In this document: piece after piece, positions 14,049-14,661 of the stretch | Layout of the letters: each line of letters opens with the position of its first letter | How positions within the stretch are numbered: position 1 is the first letter of the stretch | Assembly (NCBI GenBank): GCA_025358395.1 | Contig: JANYJT010000157.1 | Location: 1 to 14,661, forward strand | DNA from: Bacteroidia bacterium | Lineage (GTDB): Bacteria > Bacteroidota > Bacteroidia > Bacteroidales > Prolixibacteraceae | DNA length: 14,661 nt | Reading direction: 5' to 3' | Position numbers and translations under genes: made by a program | Notes under the pieces: model-generated | What the model was told of the DNA's origin: nothing | The model's input: only the letters and a program-made list of their open reading frames with translations | Databases searched by the model: none

Positions 14049-14259
14049 GTCTTTTCGCTCTAACGGATTCAACTTCCTTGGTTATTTCATCCAATGTAAG
14101 TGTCGATTCAGCGTTTGAGCGCAACTTGGCAAGAATTTTTAATAAATCATTGTTAAGGCTAGTGGTTGATTGACTGATATTAATCAACTTCATAGCTGCT
14201 AAATCCTCGATTAATTGTTTCGCTTTCGGATTTACTATCTCAATTGTTATAGCTTCCAT
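14032..14259 (-). CDS. Antitoxin partner of the PIN-domain toxin
   Basis: A 75-residue protein beginning MEAITIEIVNPKAKQLIEDL, with an N-terminal beta strand and a helix, then a polar Ser/Thr/Asn stretch in the middle and a basic helix (TLDEITKEVESVRAKRHASKV) at the end. Its first 30 residues, containing LIEDLAAMKLI, resemble small Bacteroidota proteins that precede COG1569-type PIN toxins. Its stop overlaps the toxin start by 17 bases, so the two are translationally coupled. By analogy the C-terminal part would block the PIN active site and the N-terminal part would bind its own promoter; neither can be shown from the sequence. Confidence 0.75.
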   Translation of the reverse strand: MEAITIEIVNPKAKQLIEDLAAMKLINISQSTTSLNNDLLKILAKLRSNAESTLTLDEITKEVESVRAKRHASKV

Positions 14260-14273
14260 TATATAATTTTTTT

Positions 14274-14281
14274 CAAAGTTA
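14274..14281 (-). promoter_or_regulatory. Candidate -7 box for the PIN toxin-antitoxin operon
   Basis: The minus strand reads TAACTTTG, an exact match to TAnnTTTG, 14 bases before the antitoxin start codon and 60 bases after the mqnE stop. No clear TTTG at the usual -33 distance. Position and a perfect -7 box make it the best promoter candidate in the minus-strand block, and transcription may continue through the PASTA cluster. Confidence 0.5.
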
Positions 14282-14340
14282 CGAAATTTCCAAAACTTAT
14301 GATATAGGCATTCGATACAACGAACAAGACATGATGACTT

Positions 14341-14661
14341 CTACATAACTCTGATTATTTTGTAAAGGGTATCTCGTTCAACAGCGTTAAACCCTGCTCC
14401 ACGTATCATCTCAACCAATTGATCGGTTGTTGCAGCCGGGGACTGTTCTTCAGAACCCGCCATCGAATATATTTTAGTGGTATCGTCGATGGTGCCATCG
14501 AGATCATCCACCCCAAAAGCAAGTGAGAGTTGGGCTACCTGTTTACCGATCATGGGCCAGTAGGCTTTCAGGTGCGGAATGTTGTCCAGGAATATTCGCG
14601 AAACAGCATAGTTTCTAAGATCTTCGATGGTTGTTTGCTCCTCGATATAAGAAAACCTGTT
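14341..14661 (-). CDS. mqnE: Aminodeoxyfutalosine synthase MqnE, C-terminal part (5' end outside window)
   Basis: The last 106 codons of a gene that enters from beyond the right edge. The visible part holds LRNYAVSRIFLDNIPHLKAY, WPMIGKQVAQLSLAFGVDDLDG and TIDDTTKIYSMAGSEEQ, ending with GAGFNAVERDTLYKIIRVM. This is the C-terminal portion of the radical-SAM enzyme that makes aminodeoxyfutalosine in the futalosine route to menaquinone; the related MqnC has a similar tail, but DDLDGTIDD and VERDTLY favour MqnE. The CxxxCxxC iron-sulfur motif would lie outside the window. The stop is followed by 81 non-coding bases before the PIN antitoxin, and no terminator is visible there. Confidence 0.88.
   Translation of the reverse strand, partial: NRFSYIEEQTTIEDLRNYAVSRIFLDNIPHLKAYWPMIGKQVAQLSLAFGVDDLDGTIDDTTKIYSMAGSEEQSPAATTDQLVEMIRGAGFNAVERDTLYKIIRVM

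Overview
The window comes from a member of the Bacteroidota, most likely Bacteroidales or a close relative. Three things point there: two SusC/SusD outer-membrane pairs, promoter-like boxes of the TAnnTTTG type with no Shine-Dalgarno sequences, and the gene order PASTA protein - RluA-family pseudouridine synthase - D-Ala-D-Ala ligase. A futalosine-pathway menaquinone gene (mqnE) also fits. Genus and species cannot be read from the sequence.

Layout. Bases 2-8075 (plus strand) hold two consecutive SusC-SusD pairs. The first susC lacks its N-terminus because it begins before the window. A strong hairpin terminator at 3381-3415 separates the pairs, so the second is its own transcription unit with a leader of about 260 bases that contains a run of eight G. 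No glycoside hydrolase, sulfatase, peptidase or regulator lies in the window, so the imported substrate cannot be named. A bidirectional terminator at 8089-8124 ends this block against the converging dnaB.

Everything from 8123 to the end is on the minus strand. In transcription order: the 3' end of mqnE; a VapBC-like PIN-domain toxin-antitoxin pair; a three-repeat PASTA membrane protein; an RluD-like pseudouridine synthase; a decayed gene remnant; ddl; a ParE/RelE-like toxin-antitoxin pair; and the replicative helicase dnaB. The housekeeping genes serve menaquinone synthesis, peptidoglycan precursor synthesis, rRNA modification and chromosome replication. Accessory pieces sit in the gaps between them.

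The most unusual region is the rluD-ddl gap (11528-11746). It holds what looks like the N-terminal and C-terminal ends of a four-helix-bundle (S23 / 23S intervening-sequence type) protein gene with its middle deleted. The remnant is bounded by a perfect 12-bp inverted repeat built from degenerate 8-bp repeats. A second, six-unit array of 8-bp repeats lies across the ddl stop codon. I read this as a decayed mobile cassette and a class of dispersed octamer repeats. A second point of interest is the C-terminus of DnaB, which ends in an SSB-like acidic-Pro-Phe tip.
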